This document shows positions 1 through 10,855 of a DNA stretch of 64,000 nt, piece by piece (position 1 is the first letter of the stretch; each line of letters starts with the position of its first letter). The notes beneath the pieces were generated by a model, which saw only the letters and a program-made list of their open reading frames with translations, did no database searches and was not told where the DNA came from. A program made the position numbers and the translations under genes. The stretch covers positions 4,858,501 through 4,922,500 of the forward strand of contig BSBM01001067.1 of assembly GCA_027924585.1 (NCBI GenBank). Reading direction: 5' to 3'. This DNA is from Larix kaempferi (Eukaryota > Streptophyta > Pinopsida > Pinales > Pinaceae).

Positions 1-1172
1 GAAAATAAAAAATAAAAAGGAGAAGCAAGAAGGTTTTATTTTTGTTGGCTGCAGAGTAAATTAAGAAAATAAAAAATAAAAAGGAGAAGAGCATCGTACA
101 ATTGTCGTACAACAACCTTATGGTCGTGTCATACGTTTACATGGAAGCAGACCCCTGAGTGAGTAGTTGTCCACCGCTACAAAGAGGTCCCAGGCTTGTG
201 GGTGTTGCAACTACGTGATAAGAGTTGGTAGAGGAGAGATCCAACTACTGTAGTGAGGGATCGTGGAGATGTAGGCGGAGGCATGAGTCGTGGAGCAACA
301 TGGCGACAAGAGAACCGAAACTGAAGGGGTGGGTTACAGTCGCCAAAGTTTGTAGCAGCCGCCAGGAAGCCAAGTCGCACACAGGAACATAGACTACAGC
401 AAAAGAAGACAATTGCTAAGTTGTGTGGACATTGAAGCAAGCATGGATAGGTGTGTGAGTTGAGGAAAGCAAACGCAGAGGCAGAGGATACGACATAGGT
501 GATGACTTAGAGCACAAGGTGAAGGTCGTGGGTTCAACGACTAAGCCACTAGCAGCAAGTCATCACGGGAGTAGTCGCTGACAAGGCCAGCACCTGCCGA
601 CCAACGAAGAGGAGTTGACAATGGTGTAGCTTACATGCAGTAGGAGCCACGAGCTGTTGGGAGAGAATACAACGTCCAGAGGGAGCAGTGTGACAACAGG
701 AGAAGGGATTTGGATGGAGGAGGTAGCAGGGTCGCAAGACCAATTTCCAACCAGGAGCAAGGCCACAGCCAGCCACAATCGCTAAAAGACAGCAAAGTCA
801 CAGGGCGTGGGCCAAGCCAAAGGGAAACCACCATGGAGTCGCCAGGGAGACACCAAGAGGGCTAGGGCAGTCACTAGGAAACCTAGAAGCGTCGAGAGTA
901 GCCCAGAAGGACTCGAGAAACCTAGAGAAGTAGTTGGGAAGCGAGCAAAAAGCTCAAGCAGCCCCAAACAGACCTCGGGAAACAGTCGAGCATACCACAA
1001 GAATTATGGGCAACGGGCAACAGATCAAGGTAGCAAGCAACAGATCCAAGCAGCGCGCAACAGATCTAGGCATCGAGCAACAAAACTGGGCAGCGAACAG
1101 CAGGGGTCAGGGAAGCGAGCATTGTGCTCGACGGATTAAGCACAAGGAAAATATTATTTTACATATCTATTC
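1..1172 (+). repeat. Leader region upstream of copia remnant A
   Basis: No gene is supported here. The last 200 bases (about 1010-1170) hold reiterated CAACAGATC and GCAGCGAACAGCAGG-like words. They align with the short leader in front of gag of the neighbouring copia copy B (about 2995-3080); both end in the same ATTAAGCACAAGGAA stretch just before the gag ATG. This therefore looks like the untranslated leader, and perhaps LTR, of copia remnant A. Bases 1-30 and 66-95 are a short direct repeat of an A-rich word. The rest shows only purine-rich sequence with short accidental open frames. Confidence 0.4.
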
Positions 1173-2264
1173 ATGACAGCAACCGGTCTCAGTTTTGAAG
1201 ACAGGTTAGATGGAATATCTTACTTCCTAGCATGGAAAGCAAGAGTTACATTGCTTTTGAAGGAACAAGATCTTTGGGATCATGCATCTAAAGTTGTTCC
1301 TGCACCAATTGGCAGTGCGTGAGAAGAAGGGCATTAAATCCCAGAGAGTGATCATGGATGCTATAAAAGATCACTTGATTCCTCATGTAACAGAGAGGAC
1401 GTCGACCAGAGACATTTTTAATGCTCTGGCAGATTTATTCCAGAGTGATAACGTGAACATGAAGATGATTCCGAGAGATAAACTCATAGATGTCCAGATG
1501 ACTAAATCAGATAATGCTACCAAATATCTCATGCAGATCACCCAGATTCATGATCAACTTGCAGCTATTGGGGAGACAGTAACTAGTGCAAAGCTTACTA
1601 GGGTGGCATATAATGGTTTCATCAAGCATTGGTAACCATTTGTAAAAGGACTATGTGCATTGGGGATGCTCCCCAACTGGGAAAGGCTATGGGATGAGGA
1701 GAACCTAGCTCTAGTTGGTCAGACTAAGAAGAGCAAAGGAAAGGGTTCCAAGGGTAACAATGAGGGAGCATCCTTATGTCCAAGGAAGAAAGACTTGAGT
1801 AACATCAAGCACTTTATTTGCCACAAGAATGGGCATTATGCATCTCAGTGTGCAGAGAAGAAGGGGCAAGAGAAGACGCGGACAACAACATCAATAGAGA
1901 TGCAAATGGATGCGTTTGTAGCAAAGTTTGAGGACTTCTCACTGGTCTCATGCCTCTCCACTGGCACCAACATAAGGAGTGCTAGGTACATGGATAGTGG
2001 TGCATCACATCACATGACTGAAGCATGAGAGCTTTTCAGCAGTTTAATGGATAAGGACTCAGGCACCCATGTGGACCTTGATGACGATGCCAAGTATGTA
2101 GTAAATGGGGTGGGAACTATTTGGTTCAAGTTTGAGTCAAAAGATTTGTTGGAGGCCTAGGATGTGCTTTGGTTGCTAAAGTTGAAGAAGAATTTGTTCT
2201 TATTATCAATTTTGGAGGACAAGGGTTCTTCCATCACAATTAAGAAAGGGCAAGTACTCATAGT
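1173..2264 (+). pseudogene. Ty1/copia remnant A: broken gag and protease start
   Basis: This encodes the start of a copia polyprotein. Gag packages the element RNA, and the aspartic protease would cut the polyprotein. From the ATG at 1173 the frame reads the typical copia gag opening (EDRLDGISYFLAWKAR). It loses about 20 residues near 1315 and hits a stop, then resumes (IKSQRVIMDAIKDHLIPHV, DKLIDVQMTKSDN) to about 1635. The zinc knuckle near 1810 has lost its first cysteine (HFICHKNGHYASQC in place of C-X2-C-X4-H-X4-C). The protease motif DSGASHHMT follows at about 1990, with a stop at 2026. After a further stop near 2158 the coding trace ends at 2264, where LTR sequence begins abruptly. Integrase, reverse transcriptase and RNase H are absent. 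It is clearly non-functional; the family assignment is secure, the deletion route is inferred. Confidence 0.85.
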
Positions 2265-2994
2265 GAGATCTCATTGGATTAGTTGGAGAAGGAATTTCAT
2301 CCAAGGGTCCAGGGGAGGGGTCCGAGGAAGGGAGCAAGGGAAGCAAAGGAAGTACTGGCTAGGAAGATCGAAGGTTAGATCTTGAGGTGTGATAAGTTAT
2401 TCTTGTTGTTTTGTATTTTTCTTCAGATGGGCCATTATCCCAGGACGGGAGCCCAAATTTTATAATAATAAAATCATCTCAGTATTGGTTTTCCTTTGGG
2501 GGGTTTTCTAGGGGTATTTACCCATAAATTACGTGTACACATGCGTATGGTCTCTTGGTTATTTGCTTTTGCTATTTATTTTCAGTTAATAGATCTTGGC
2601 AATATAATTTAATTAGTGAACTTTAATTTCCAGTTAAGCAAATCACTTGGTTTATCTTATCTAGGCTTGAGATCAGAAAAATTAACACGCACTTCACTTA
2701 TGGAGAACTTTTGGATACTCTAGCTGCTAGCAACTCCGAGGGTTTAGTAGATCATTCATTAAGGGCAACGCACGAAGAAGGGCGAGTTGACTCCATCACC
2801 AAGGGACCAAGGCACTGGAACCATGTTTTATTTCTTGAGACTTTCTAATCTCTCTTTAAAAATATGAGTATTTGTTTAAGTTCAATTTGTTTTCCAAGCA
2901 TCCTAGGATTGCATTTTGCATTCTACATTTAGGCATCTTCTTCATGAAATATTTGAATCTGAAAAATACCAAAAATACTTAGTATAGACAGTAG
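2262..2994 (+). repeat. Copia LTR fragment and following block between A and B
   Basis: This stretch aligns over its whole length with 5645-6360. Both copies contain GTGAGATCTCATT, the U5-like box of TTTTCC, a G run and GTTTACCCA, and the block ending CCAAGGGACCAAGGCACTGGAAC. It lacks the first 300 or so bases of the LTR and joins remnant A at the word ATAGTGAGATCTCATT. The likely LTR end is ATTAACA at 2687. The 300 bases after it are also shared with the right-hand copy, so they are either leader or a longer LTR end. No standard methionine-tRNA primer site follows. Confidence 0.7.
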
Positions 2995-3082
2995 ATCCAG
3001 GCAGCAGGAAGCAGGGGAACTAGCATACAGTTTTGTGCTTGACATATTAAGCACAAGGAAGTTATTTTTTACAGATCTAGTC

Positions 3083-4245
3083 ATGGAAACAGCTAGTCTT
3101 ATATTTGAAGATAGATTAGATGGAACATCTAACTTCCTAGCGTGGAAAGCAAGGGTTATATTGCACTTGAAGGAACAAGATCGTTGGGATCATGCATCTA
3201 TAGTTGTTCTTGCACCGACAGATCCATATCAACTGGAAACACATGAGAAGGACATTAAGGCCAAGAGAGTGATCATGGATGCTATAAAAGATCACTCGAT
3301 TCCTCATGTAGCAGAGAAGACGTCGGCCAGAGACGTGTTCAAAGCTCTGACAGATTTATTCCAGAGTGATAACATGAATAGGAAGATAGTTCTAATAGAT
3401 AAACTCAGAGATGTTCAAATGACTAAATCAAATAATGTTACCAACTATCTCATGAAGATCACCCAACTTTGTGATCAACTTCTAGCTATTGAGGAGACAA
3501 TAACCAATGCAGAGCTTGTCAATGCAGCATAGAATGGTTTCACCGAGCATTGGGAACCATTTGTAAAAGGACTATGTGCACGAGGGAAGGCCCCCAACTG
3601 GGAAAGGCTATGGGTCGATTGCATCCAAGAAGAGACTCGAAAGGAATCTAGATCCCACAAGCAAGAAGATGAGCAGGAGAGCATGGCTCTAGTCAGTCAA
3701 AATAAGAAGAGAAAAGGAAAGGGTTCCAAGGGTAATAGTTAGGGAGCATCCTTATGACCAAGGAAGAAATACTTCAGTAACATCAAGTGTTTTATTCGCC
3801 ACAAGAATGGGCATTATCCATCTCATTGTCTAGAGAAGAAGGGGAAAGGGAAGAAGCAGACAGCATCATCAATAGAGACGAAGATGGATGAGTTTGTAGC
3901 AAAGTTTGAGGACCTCTCACTAGTCTTCTTCCTCTCCACCAGCATCGACATAAGGAGTGCATTGTACTTGGATTGTGGTGCATTGCATCACCTGACTGAA
4001 GCATGGGAACTTTTTAGCAATGTAACAGAGGACTCAAGGACCCATGTGGAGCTTGGTGATGATGCCAAGTATGCAGTGAAGGGGGTGGGAACTATTTGGT
4101 TCTAGCTTGAGTCAAAAGGTTTGTTGGAGGCTCGGGATGTGCTTTAGGTGCTAAAGCTGAAGAAGAATTTGCTCTCATTATCAGTTTTGGAGGGCAGGGG
4201 TTTTGTTGTCACAATCAAGAAATGGCAAGTATTTATACGTCTAGA
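3083..4245 (+). pseudogene. Ty1/copia remnant B: broken gag and protease start
   Basis: This is a second copy of the gag-protease segment in remnant A, in the same orientation and less deleted at its 5' part. From the ATG at 3083 it reads through the gag core (EDRLDGTSNFLAWKAR, KDIKAKRVIMDAIKDHSIPHV) to a stop at 3530. Coding trace then continues (HWEPFVKGLCARGKAPNWERLW). The zinc knuckle near 3790 has lost its second cysteine (CFIRHKNGHYPSHC), and the protease motif is altered to DCGALHHLT. Remnants A and B carry different damaging changes in the same zinc knuckle, so they decayed independently after diverging. Integrase and most of reverse transcriptase are missing downstream. Confidence 0.85.
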
Positions 4246-4597
4246 GGTAGCTAACCCTGATACAACAATAAGCATTGGGGTTAGAGAGGGTAGTTATACA
4301 AGTTGAAAGGAAATCATATAGGCGGATCCAAGGGGATCTTGGATCATGGATCAGTGTCAATGACAAAGGGAAAGGAGCAAGAGGCTCTGAAGGGTGAGCA
4401 GAGTTCATAGACTTCCAGTGTGGGGAGTCAACCTTTGAAAGGAGTTAGCCCCTTCCAGCTCTACCGAAAGACTCAGTTGGTATGAACTGATATCAAGGGA
4501 TGCTCAAGAGCGAGTTGAGGCTCCTAGGAGCCCAGTTCAAGATAGTGGGCCTCCAAAGAATCATATGACACTCATGAGTATCATCATTGATGACAAT
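4246..4597 (+). pseudogene. Copia B pol linker remnant
   Basis: A short stretch resembles the region after protease (IGVREGS near 4280). It then jumps to the linker that lies between integrase and reverse transcriptase in copia elements, ending HMTLMSIIIDD just before 4598. The equivalent linker is seen in element E at about 46950 (VVMMSSIHEQEPSTFEEA). Integrase is therefore deleted. The reading is interrupted by the MITE at 4598 and resumes after it at 5184. Confidence 0.55.
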
Positions 4598-5180
4598 AGA
4601 GCAAATTTGGGGTCTAAAATGGGCCTCCTAAGGAAAATAATAAATAGTTCAAATAACAGAATAATAAAATAATATTTATGACTTTTGGAGGAAGAGAAAA
4701 AATATACATTTTTCGTATTTTCAACATATCTCATTGTGGTTTTACTCGATTTCGAGCACAAGCACTCGTTGGATACATAATTAAATTCCGCATCCAACGA
4801 GTACCCACCCTGCATACTTTTGATGGACCCCACCCCACGAAAAATGAGAAATACATTAAAAAAAATGTTACTTACGTTTTTTTATGTATTTCTTGTTTTT
4901 CATGGGGTGGGATCCATCAAAAGTATGCAGTGTGAGTACTCGTTGGATGCGGAATTTCGCATCCAGGGAATGCTCCCGCTCGAAATTGAGTAAAACCATA
5001 AGGACATATGTTGAAAATACGAAGAAGAGAAAAAATAGCTTTTTATGCAAAATATGTCAAGTCAACCATTATAGTTGACACTTTTTTTGAAATTCTATTG
5101 GTTCTTGAATTCCAACTCATCAAGAAATTATGGTTGCCTTTTTTTCTTATGAGGCCCATTTTAGACTCCAAATTTGCTCT
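4598..5180. mobile_element. 583-bp foldback MITE inserted in copia B
   Basis: The ends are inverted repeats. The left end starts AGAGCAAATTTGGGGTCTAA and the right end is the reverse complement with one change, continuing over about 30 bases (TCTAAAATGGGCCTC). Inside is a much longer inverted repeat. The left arm, roughly 4690-4850, has TTTTCGTATTTTCAACATAT, GGTTTTACTCGATTTCGAGC, CGCATCCAACGAGTAC and ACTTTTGATGGA. It pairs with the right arm, roughly 4895-5025, around a centre near 4870. A direct repeat AAT flanks the element (4595-4597 and 5181-5183). Removing the insert rejoins the copia pol linker. It has no coding capacity. The superfamily is uncertain; a TA or AAT target duplication is possible. 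Confidence 0.75.
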
Positions 5181-5183
5181 AAT

Positions 5184-5331
5184 GTGAGCTTTTAGTTTTG
5201 CGGAAGCAACAGATCAGTAGGTATGGCATGATGCTATGGTGCAGGTTGATGTGCATGATATTATACTAGGATCATAGGGACAATCAGTTCCAAGTGGCTC
5301 TTCCAAAAGTACATTCCTTGCTAGGCGGGAG
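5184..5331 (+). pseudogene. Copia B end of pol and polypurine tract
   Basis: After the MITE the trace resumes at the start of the reverse-transcriptase domain, just downstream of the linker (TDQ, stop, VWHDAMV near 5210). It then jumps to what looks like the C-terminal end of pol, finishing with KVHSLLGG and the purine-rich GGCGGGAG directly before the LTR start TGTTGATG at 5332. Almost all of reverse transcriptase and RNase H has been lost. The polypurine tract would prime plus-strand synthesis in an intact element. Confidence 0.5.
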
Positions 5332-6062
5332 TGTTGATGTTTGTAGCATCTGACAGATACTTCCACATGGTTTGTGTCTAATAGGTGGAATTCGTCACTA
5401 ATACCTCTCAGACTTCATAAATTCACTTTAATTAAGTGACTATTAAAGTGAATGTCTTTTTACATTAATTTAAGTAAAGTGCCTAAATTTTAAGCACTAG
5501 TGACTTAAGTTAATTAAGTGAATCTCAACCATTGATCTCAAGTGAGTGATATCTAATCTCAGTCGCTAGAGATAGGGTTTTGGTTCGTCTCAAGATTATA
5601 AAAGGCAACAGAGGTGAGAGGAGGAAAGACACATGAACACAAAGTGAGATAGTGAGATCTCATTATATTAATTGGAGGACTTTCATCCAAGGGTGCAGGG
5701 GCAAGGTGCGGGGAAGAGAGCAAGGGGAAACAAAGGAAGTAGTGGCCATCAAGATTGAAGGATAGATCTTGAAGTGTGATAAGTTAATCTTATTGTTTTG
5801 TATTTTTCTTCAGATGGACTAGAGCCCAGATTTTATAATAATAAAATCATCCCTGTATTGGTTTTCCCTTGGGGGTTTATCTAGGGGTGTTTACCCAGAA
5901 ATTACATGTGCAGATATGTATGGTCTCCTAGTTATTTGCTTTTGTTATTTATTTCCAGTTAATAGATCTATGCAATATAATTTGATTAGTGGACTATTAA
6001 GTAATTTTCAATTAAGAAAATCAATTGGTATTTATCTAGGCTTGAGATCAAAAAAATTAACA
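5332..6062 (+). repeat. 3' LTR of copia remnant B
   Basis: The LTR begins TGTTGATG right after the polypurine tract. It contains a TATA box (TATAAAAGG at 5597) and the conserved TTTTCCCTTGGGGGTTT box near 5862. It ends, as I read it, with AATTAACA at 6062, giving 731 bases in the TG...CA form. The next 300 bases (6063-6360) also match the block after the left LTR fragment (2688-2994). Either the LTR is really about 1,030 bases long, or the leader of a third tandem unit follows. No target duplication could be identified. Confidence 0.65.
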
Positions 6063-6360
6063 CGCACTTCACTTTTGGAGGACTTCTTGATAGTCTACCT
6101 GCTAGCAACTCTGGGGATTTGGTAGATCATTCATCAAGGGTGCTTCATGGAGAAGGGCGAGTTAACTCCATCACCAAGGGACCAAGGCACTGGAACCGTG
6201 TTTTATTTCTTGAGACTTTATCATCTCTTTTTAAAAATCTAAGTATTTGTTTTAGTTTAGTTTGTTTTCCAAGCATACTACGATTGCATTTTGCATTTAG
6301 GCATCTTGTTCATGAAATATTTGCAACTGAAAAATACCAAAAAGACTATTTAGTATAGAC
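6063..6360 (+). repeat. Leader-like block shared with 2688-2994
   Basis: This block matches 2688-2994 closely, from CGCACTTCACTT to TTAGTATAGAC. On the left side the block runs into a gag leader; here it ends at unrelated sequence after TGTAGG. This suggests a third unit of the tandem copia array truncated right after its LTR. The alternative is that the block belongs to the LTR itself. Confidence 0.5.
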
Positions 6361-7974
6361 TGTAGGAAAAGCGCCTAGTTTCGTTTAGTTGTTGCATTTG
6401 CATGTAGGTGAAATTTTGTGGTTGTTTGATGCATTTTGTCACTGTTGTAATCAACATTAGCATTCAGCCATACAAAAACCAATGATCTAAAAACTGAATA
6501 TTGAGCCTAATTTACAAGAACCCAACATCATTTATCTCCAACAACATCATATTAAAATTTAACCAAGTGTTGGAAACTCAAACGTCAACATTTCAACCAT
6601 TAAAATGACACTTAAATTTCAAACTTACTCACATTTACATTGTTGTCCCATACCCCTAATTTCCAAACATTTCTCTTTGGGTGGGTAGCCTTAAAAATTC
6701 ATATTGAGATTAAACCATTAGTGTCACTCTTTTTTTTAAATCAGCTTTCTTGTGTAATCCATTATTATCTTTGAGTGTGATTAGGAAGCCTAAGTCTTTG
6801 GGGTTACTTTCACATTTGCTTAAATCAAGACCCCTTAGCCTTTTCACCCAAGGGTGCCATTTCTCAATTTCTAATCTCCTCTAAACACTCGCCTCAGCCA
6901 AATCAGTCATACTAGTACTTTGAGAAAGTTGATTTCAACATCAAGTACCTAGGAAAATTTGACTGGGGACACCTCCCATGGTTAGTCTAGGTCTACCTTG
7001 GTGGACCTAGGAAACCTAAAGAGAGGGGACCCTTCCTGTTGATACATTGGGGCAGAGTCTCGAGGCTCCACTGGTGTATCGATTGTTAGTCTTTTCCAAC
7101 ACTTAAATCGTCAAGTGTGACAATGACGTCCTCGAAAAAAAAAACATGCCAAACCAAGTTGCTTACATCACCTCTTAAATGGTCAATGGAACCAATCGAG
7201 TAAATGAGGGGCTAGTGTCACTTAAAATCGTTATCGAGGAGATTAATGTGGACTGCTATGCACTCCACCATGTTAAGGAGAGTGTCCAAAGAAGATGCAA
7301 CCTCTGCCACATTTGCATCTCAAAGTGAGTTTTTCAAAGTAGCAATTTCTTTCAATTTCATTATGTCGAGCTCGAAGTTATGTCCTTTGCATCCACATCT
7401 TTTTCACCTTGTTGAAGCCTATTTCCCAATCCTCTCAATTCACTTGTGATCTAAAACCAACAGTGACTGCATACCATGACAAGGTACTCTTCCTTACCAA
7501 CTCCCCAATGGTCTAGATAAAGATCGCCAAATGAAGCTGGTAAAAGATGAATTGACACTAGCCAAATGACACAAGTGGCCAAAGCCCCTACATTGCCAAC
7601 TTCCTTCTCCTACCATGTGATGCTTCTCCTTGAGTTTAGTTGACCCTCCAAAACCGGAGACAAGTGCACAACAATCTTCCTAAACCACCATTTCTCCCAA
7701 AATCTCCCACAAGTCCCCATGTCAAGTAGCATTGCCCATAAACACAAACCCGACCACAACAACTTTCATGCATGAGAATCAACCAGACAATTAGCCAAGA
7801 TAGCATCCATCAGTTGAACAAGGGAATGAAGAGGTAAAATTGTACACATTGGTGGTTAAACCTCGCCATCCTATGCATGCTTTAAGAATTCTAAGTGGCC
7901 AAGGGTGGTGCACCCTTATAAATGCTTAAGGGCATTGCTTGGGAAGCATGTGAGGCCTTACTTCCATACCAAAC
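6361..7974. other. Unassigned non-coding region
   Basis: No gene or element boundary was recognised. The minus strand around 7240-7450 reads a protein-like stretch (MKLKEIATLKNSL, stop, DANVAEVASSLDTLLNMVECIAVHINLLDNDF) that could be decayed coding DNA. It lies on the same strand as the RNase H remnant at 7975-8349. This is weak evidence for an old reverse-strand retroelement. Confidence 0.3.
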
Positions 7975-8349
7975 CATTGTTGTGGGAGGGCAACGTTGAT
8001 TGTTTTAGTCCCCGTTGCATCACATAAAAGCAAAACTACTTCCTGCAATATAGCTACAATATTTGTTGTTAGATCTAGATCTCTATTGAACTCACACTTG
8101 ACATGGTAATAGAACGCAGTTTATAATTTGTGGATCGAGGATAAGGTGCGCTTTAAGATTCCAGCCACCATTGGTTTATTAATAGGTTGGCCTTTCAATA
8201 TGACCCTTATGACCATGGTTGAATCTCCCATGAGAATTACATCACAAATAACTTGATCCAACAAAAGTACAAGCCCTTATAACACAACTAAGGCTTCAAC
8301 TTCATTGTTAATGCCAATACCTTGAACCCAATATAACTCCATAACCTCC
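7975..8349 (-). pseudogene. Decayed RNase H domain of a LINE-type element
   Basis: Read on the minus strand, this segment gives a recognisable plant RVT_3-type RNase H signature. GIGINNEVEALVV carries the NN-x-E-A core, then GDSTMVIRVILKGQPINKPMVAG carries the GDS aspartate motif, followed by ILKRTLSSIHKL and YYHVKCEFNRDLDLTTN, which matches the usual FHV-REXN--AD-LAN end. In-frame stops interrupt the domain (after VVL and after HKL). These domains remove the RNA strand of RNA-DNA hybrids and sit at the C-terminus of many plant LINE polyproteins. The final AD-like aspartate region is changed. No reverse transcriptase was found upstream on the same strand, so this is an isolated remnant. Confidence 0.6.
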
Positions 8350-8493
8350 AACCCTATAAAGGCATTTGAGTGTTTACATAACCTCCACCCCATAAAGGTA
8401 ATTGAGTATTAGTCCCTTTTATAAGTGTTTGTTTTAGCCTCCACCCCATAAAGGCATTTGAGTATTAATCCCTTTTATAAGTGCTTGTTTTAA
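8340..8493. repeat. Short tandem repeat, three units
   Basis: Three imperfect direct copies of CATAACCTCCACCCCATAAAGG-like sequence followed by ATTTGAGTATTA. Copies two and three (about 56-60 bases each) also share CCCTTTTATAAGTG and TTGTTTTA. The array adjoins the N-terminal side of the decayed RNase H domain. Confidence 0.7.
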
Positions 8494-9524
8494 GATGGTT
8501 GCTTAAGCAACACTCACTAAAAATTAATAAATATTGTAGATGCTCACAAACTTCTGTAAATTCATATTATGCATATAACTATAATAAAAAGGGGAAAAAG
8601 TCAACAAAACCTCTTAATTAATGTTGTTTGCATTACTGATTGAATTCATTCAATTTTTAATAGTTAACATCAAGATTTTTCAATCGCTATCTTCTTGTAC
8701 TCATTCTTACTATGTCGATAGCGCTACAATATATAGCATTAATCTGAAATTTAACGTGGTTAAAATAAAGTTCACATCTCAAGCATTTAACCAAACTCTA
8801 CAATCACAGTTGTGAAGTTTCAAATTGGGCATGTCCCCAATTCATTATTTCCCAACATACATCTATCATATGCTTCCACACGAAGTTGTTCCACGCCCAT
8901 CTTTAACTTTTAAAGATTCAAACTTCCCTGTTACAAAGGCTAACGGATTCCCTCAACCCCGATCATTCTAAGCAGTCCATGTATGCAACTCAGGTTTCTT
9001 GGAACAAATTATATTACTTTTGCACTAATGCACCTACATATTTTTTATTGGGCAATTATCCACACATGCATAGTATCAGTGTTTCTGTGAAAATATTTTG
9101 CACAACCTAATACACATCAACACGAACTTTGTGGTTGTAAATTTTCTTACACAACGGGCAGATAATAATGTAAAAGTGGACTCTCTCCTCGAATGTATGC
9201 ATCTGCATCTAGGGTTATATCTTTTGATATATGACACGGATCAAGTTATTTGTGATCATACAACTTGCAACACAGAAACATTTGCTAAGACAGATGAAAT
9301 AATAGCCTTTATCTGCATGACCATCTAGAAAGTTAAAAAAGTCGGTAAACAGGACACGGACCGTTATGGCATAGGAAAATTCATTAAGCTACATATTGGC
9401 ACTAAAAGAATGGAGGTGCACTCTACAACACAGGCTGAGGGAGATCTCTGTGTGAGGTGTGTTCCACATCTAATGTTAATAAACTAAAATGTAACATCTC
9501 AAGAACAGTGCAAATAAAAAGTAG
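8494..9524. other. AT-rich region without recognised genes
   Basis: Only short accidental open frames are present. I see no element ends or conserved protein motifs. Confidence 0.4.
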
Positions 9525-9550
9525 ATATATATATATATATATATATATAG
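9525..9550. repeat. (TA)n microsatellite
   Basis: About 13 uninterrupted TA units. Confidence 0.95.
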
Positions 9551-9650
9551 CCCAAGGGGTTTGCTCAACCAATTGTTGCCAATGTTACTGGGCATTTGGC
9601 TAGTTCTGTGCTCGGCAGGTGCCCAGTTCAAACCTCCCGGGAGGAGGTTA
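9551..9650 (+). repeat. Possible SINE head (tRNA-like)
   Basis: The stretch contains a plausible polymerase III B box (AGTTCAAACCT at 9625-9635), with an A-box-like TGGCTAGTTCTG about 25 bases before it. It does not fold as a complete tRNA. A tRNA-derived SINE head is possible, but no clear tail or target duplication was found. Confidence 0.25.
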
Positions 9651-10567
9651 AGATGGATCTATGCCAGTTCCAAATCAGCCAGGACATTATGAAAAAATCA
9701 CAATGCATAAGCATAATGACCAACATTAAGTTTGTCAAATTCTATCATCTTCCTTTGAAGTTGAAAAAGTTAAAAAACTGCTAGAAGCTTTTGTATATGT
9801 GCTTTTATGAATCCGTGTGAGGCAGCAGAAGACAAATTACACCACTTTGTCACTTGATTCCATTGAATCGATGTATTAACAACTAATATAAAACTGATAT
9901 TCATTATTAAGAAAACTGATAGAAAAATAGTAGCAAACCAATATAAAGGCCACTTAGAGCGAGGGGCCTCTAGCAAAAATTTCAGGACTCAGAACCTTTG
10001 ATATTCAGAATCTAAAATTCCAACAATGCCAGTCTACTACGAGCTAAAAGCCAAATATCATGGCATGCCCACTAACTTCAGGACCTGCATGCTGATTTTA
10101 TTGCCAAATATCAATTTCTGACCATTTCAGCAAAGTACCAAGAAAGAACTCTCCTTGGCAGTTAACCAAACATGGCATGCTATTTTATGACAAACTGCAC
10201 ATGCTAATAGAATCTCATAAAATTTACAGAGGCTGAAAGAAGGGCGTCAACAGATGATAATCTCCGTCATGGTGTCCCATATGTATGCCTGATGCTCATT
10301 CTTCACCAAATGGCAAAAGTGTATACAAACTCTGCACTGTTTATAGATCAAAATGTATTACATGCAAAAACCTTCCTAACAACAAACATCAAAGAAAACA
10401 CCTTCAAAAACCCACCACTGCAAGCCGACAGAATAGAAAAATGCATTTGAAAGACAAATTACCTTAAAAGAGAATTTACTTTTACTGATACAACTCACAA
10501 ATATCAAAACTTCAATGTAAGCAGCCCCCAATACTAACCTTCACATGTGTAGTTGCTTCTTGCCATA
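9651..10567. other. Unassigned non-coding region
   Basis: AT-rich sequence with no recognised coding or element signature. Confidence 0.35.
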
Positions 10568-10855
10568 TCAATCGGAAGACTCTGGCTCAACATTCTTCAA
10601 CTGGTTCCGTTCAGATAAAATTATATAGGAATAAAACAGTAGTACTGTAGCACTGCCAACATTCAAGGTAACTTCTTGCATCAAAGGCATCTCCAAGGCC
10701 AACAAAATGGACCAAAGAAATAAAGACACTAATTGAAATTCAGCCCAAAAGTAAAAGGGACTGTATGATACAACAGAGTACACAATCACTAAGAACATCA
10801 ACAAAGAATAGATAACGGCACCATAGTACAAGATGTCTACATTGCTGCATATCAT
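10568..10855 (-). CDS. Unrecognised membrane-protein-like open frame
   Basis: A 95-codon frame on the minus strand ends at 10568. It encodes three strongly hydrophobic stretches: YGAVIYSLLMFLVIVYSVV, FWAEFQLVSLFLWSILLALE and LNVGSATVLLFYSYIIL. They are followed by a polar tail (SERNQLKNVEPESSD). In phase, a candidate splice acceptor (GATATGCAG) lies just upstream, so it could be a last exon. I do not recognise the family, no partner exon was found nearby, and AT-rich DNA readily gives hydrophobic frames. Treat it as a hypothetical exon or a chance frame. Confidence 0.25.
   Translation of the reverse strand: MICSNVDILYYGAVIYSLLMFLVIVYSVVSYSPFYFWAEFQLVSLFLWSILLALEMPLMQEVTLNVGSATVLLFYSYIILSERNQLKNVEPESSD

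Noticed and set aside
9551-9650. tRNA gene
   Set aside because: A and B box-like words are present but the sequence does not form a cloverleaf; kept only as a possible SINE head.
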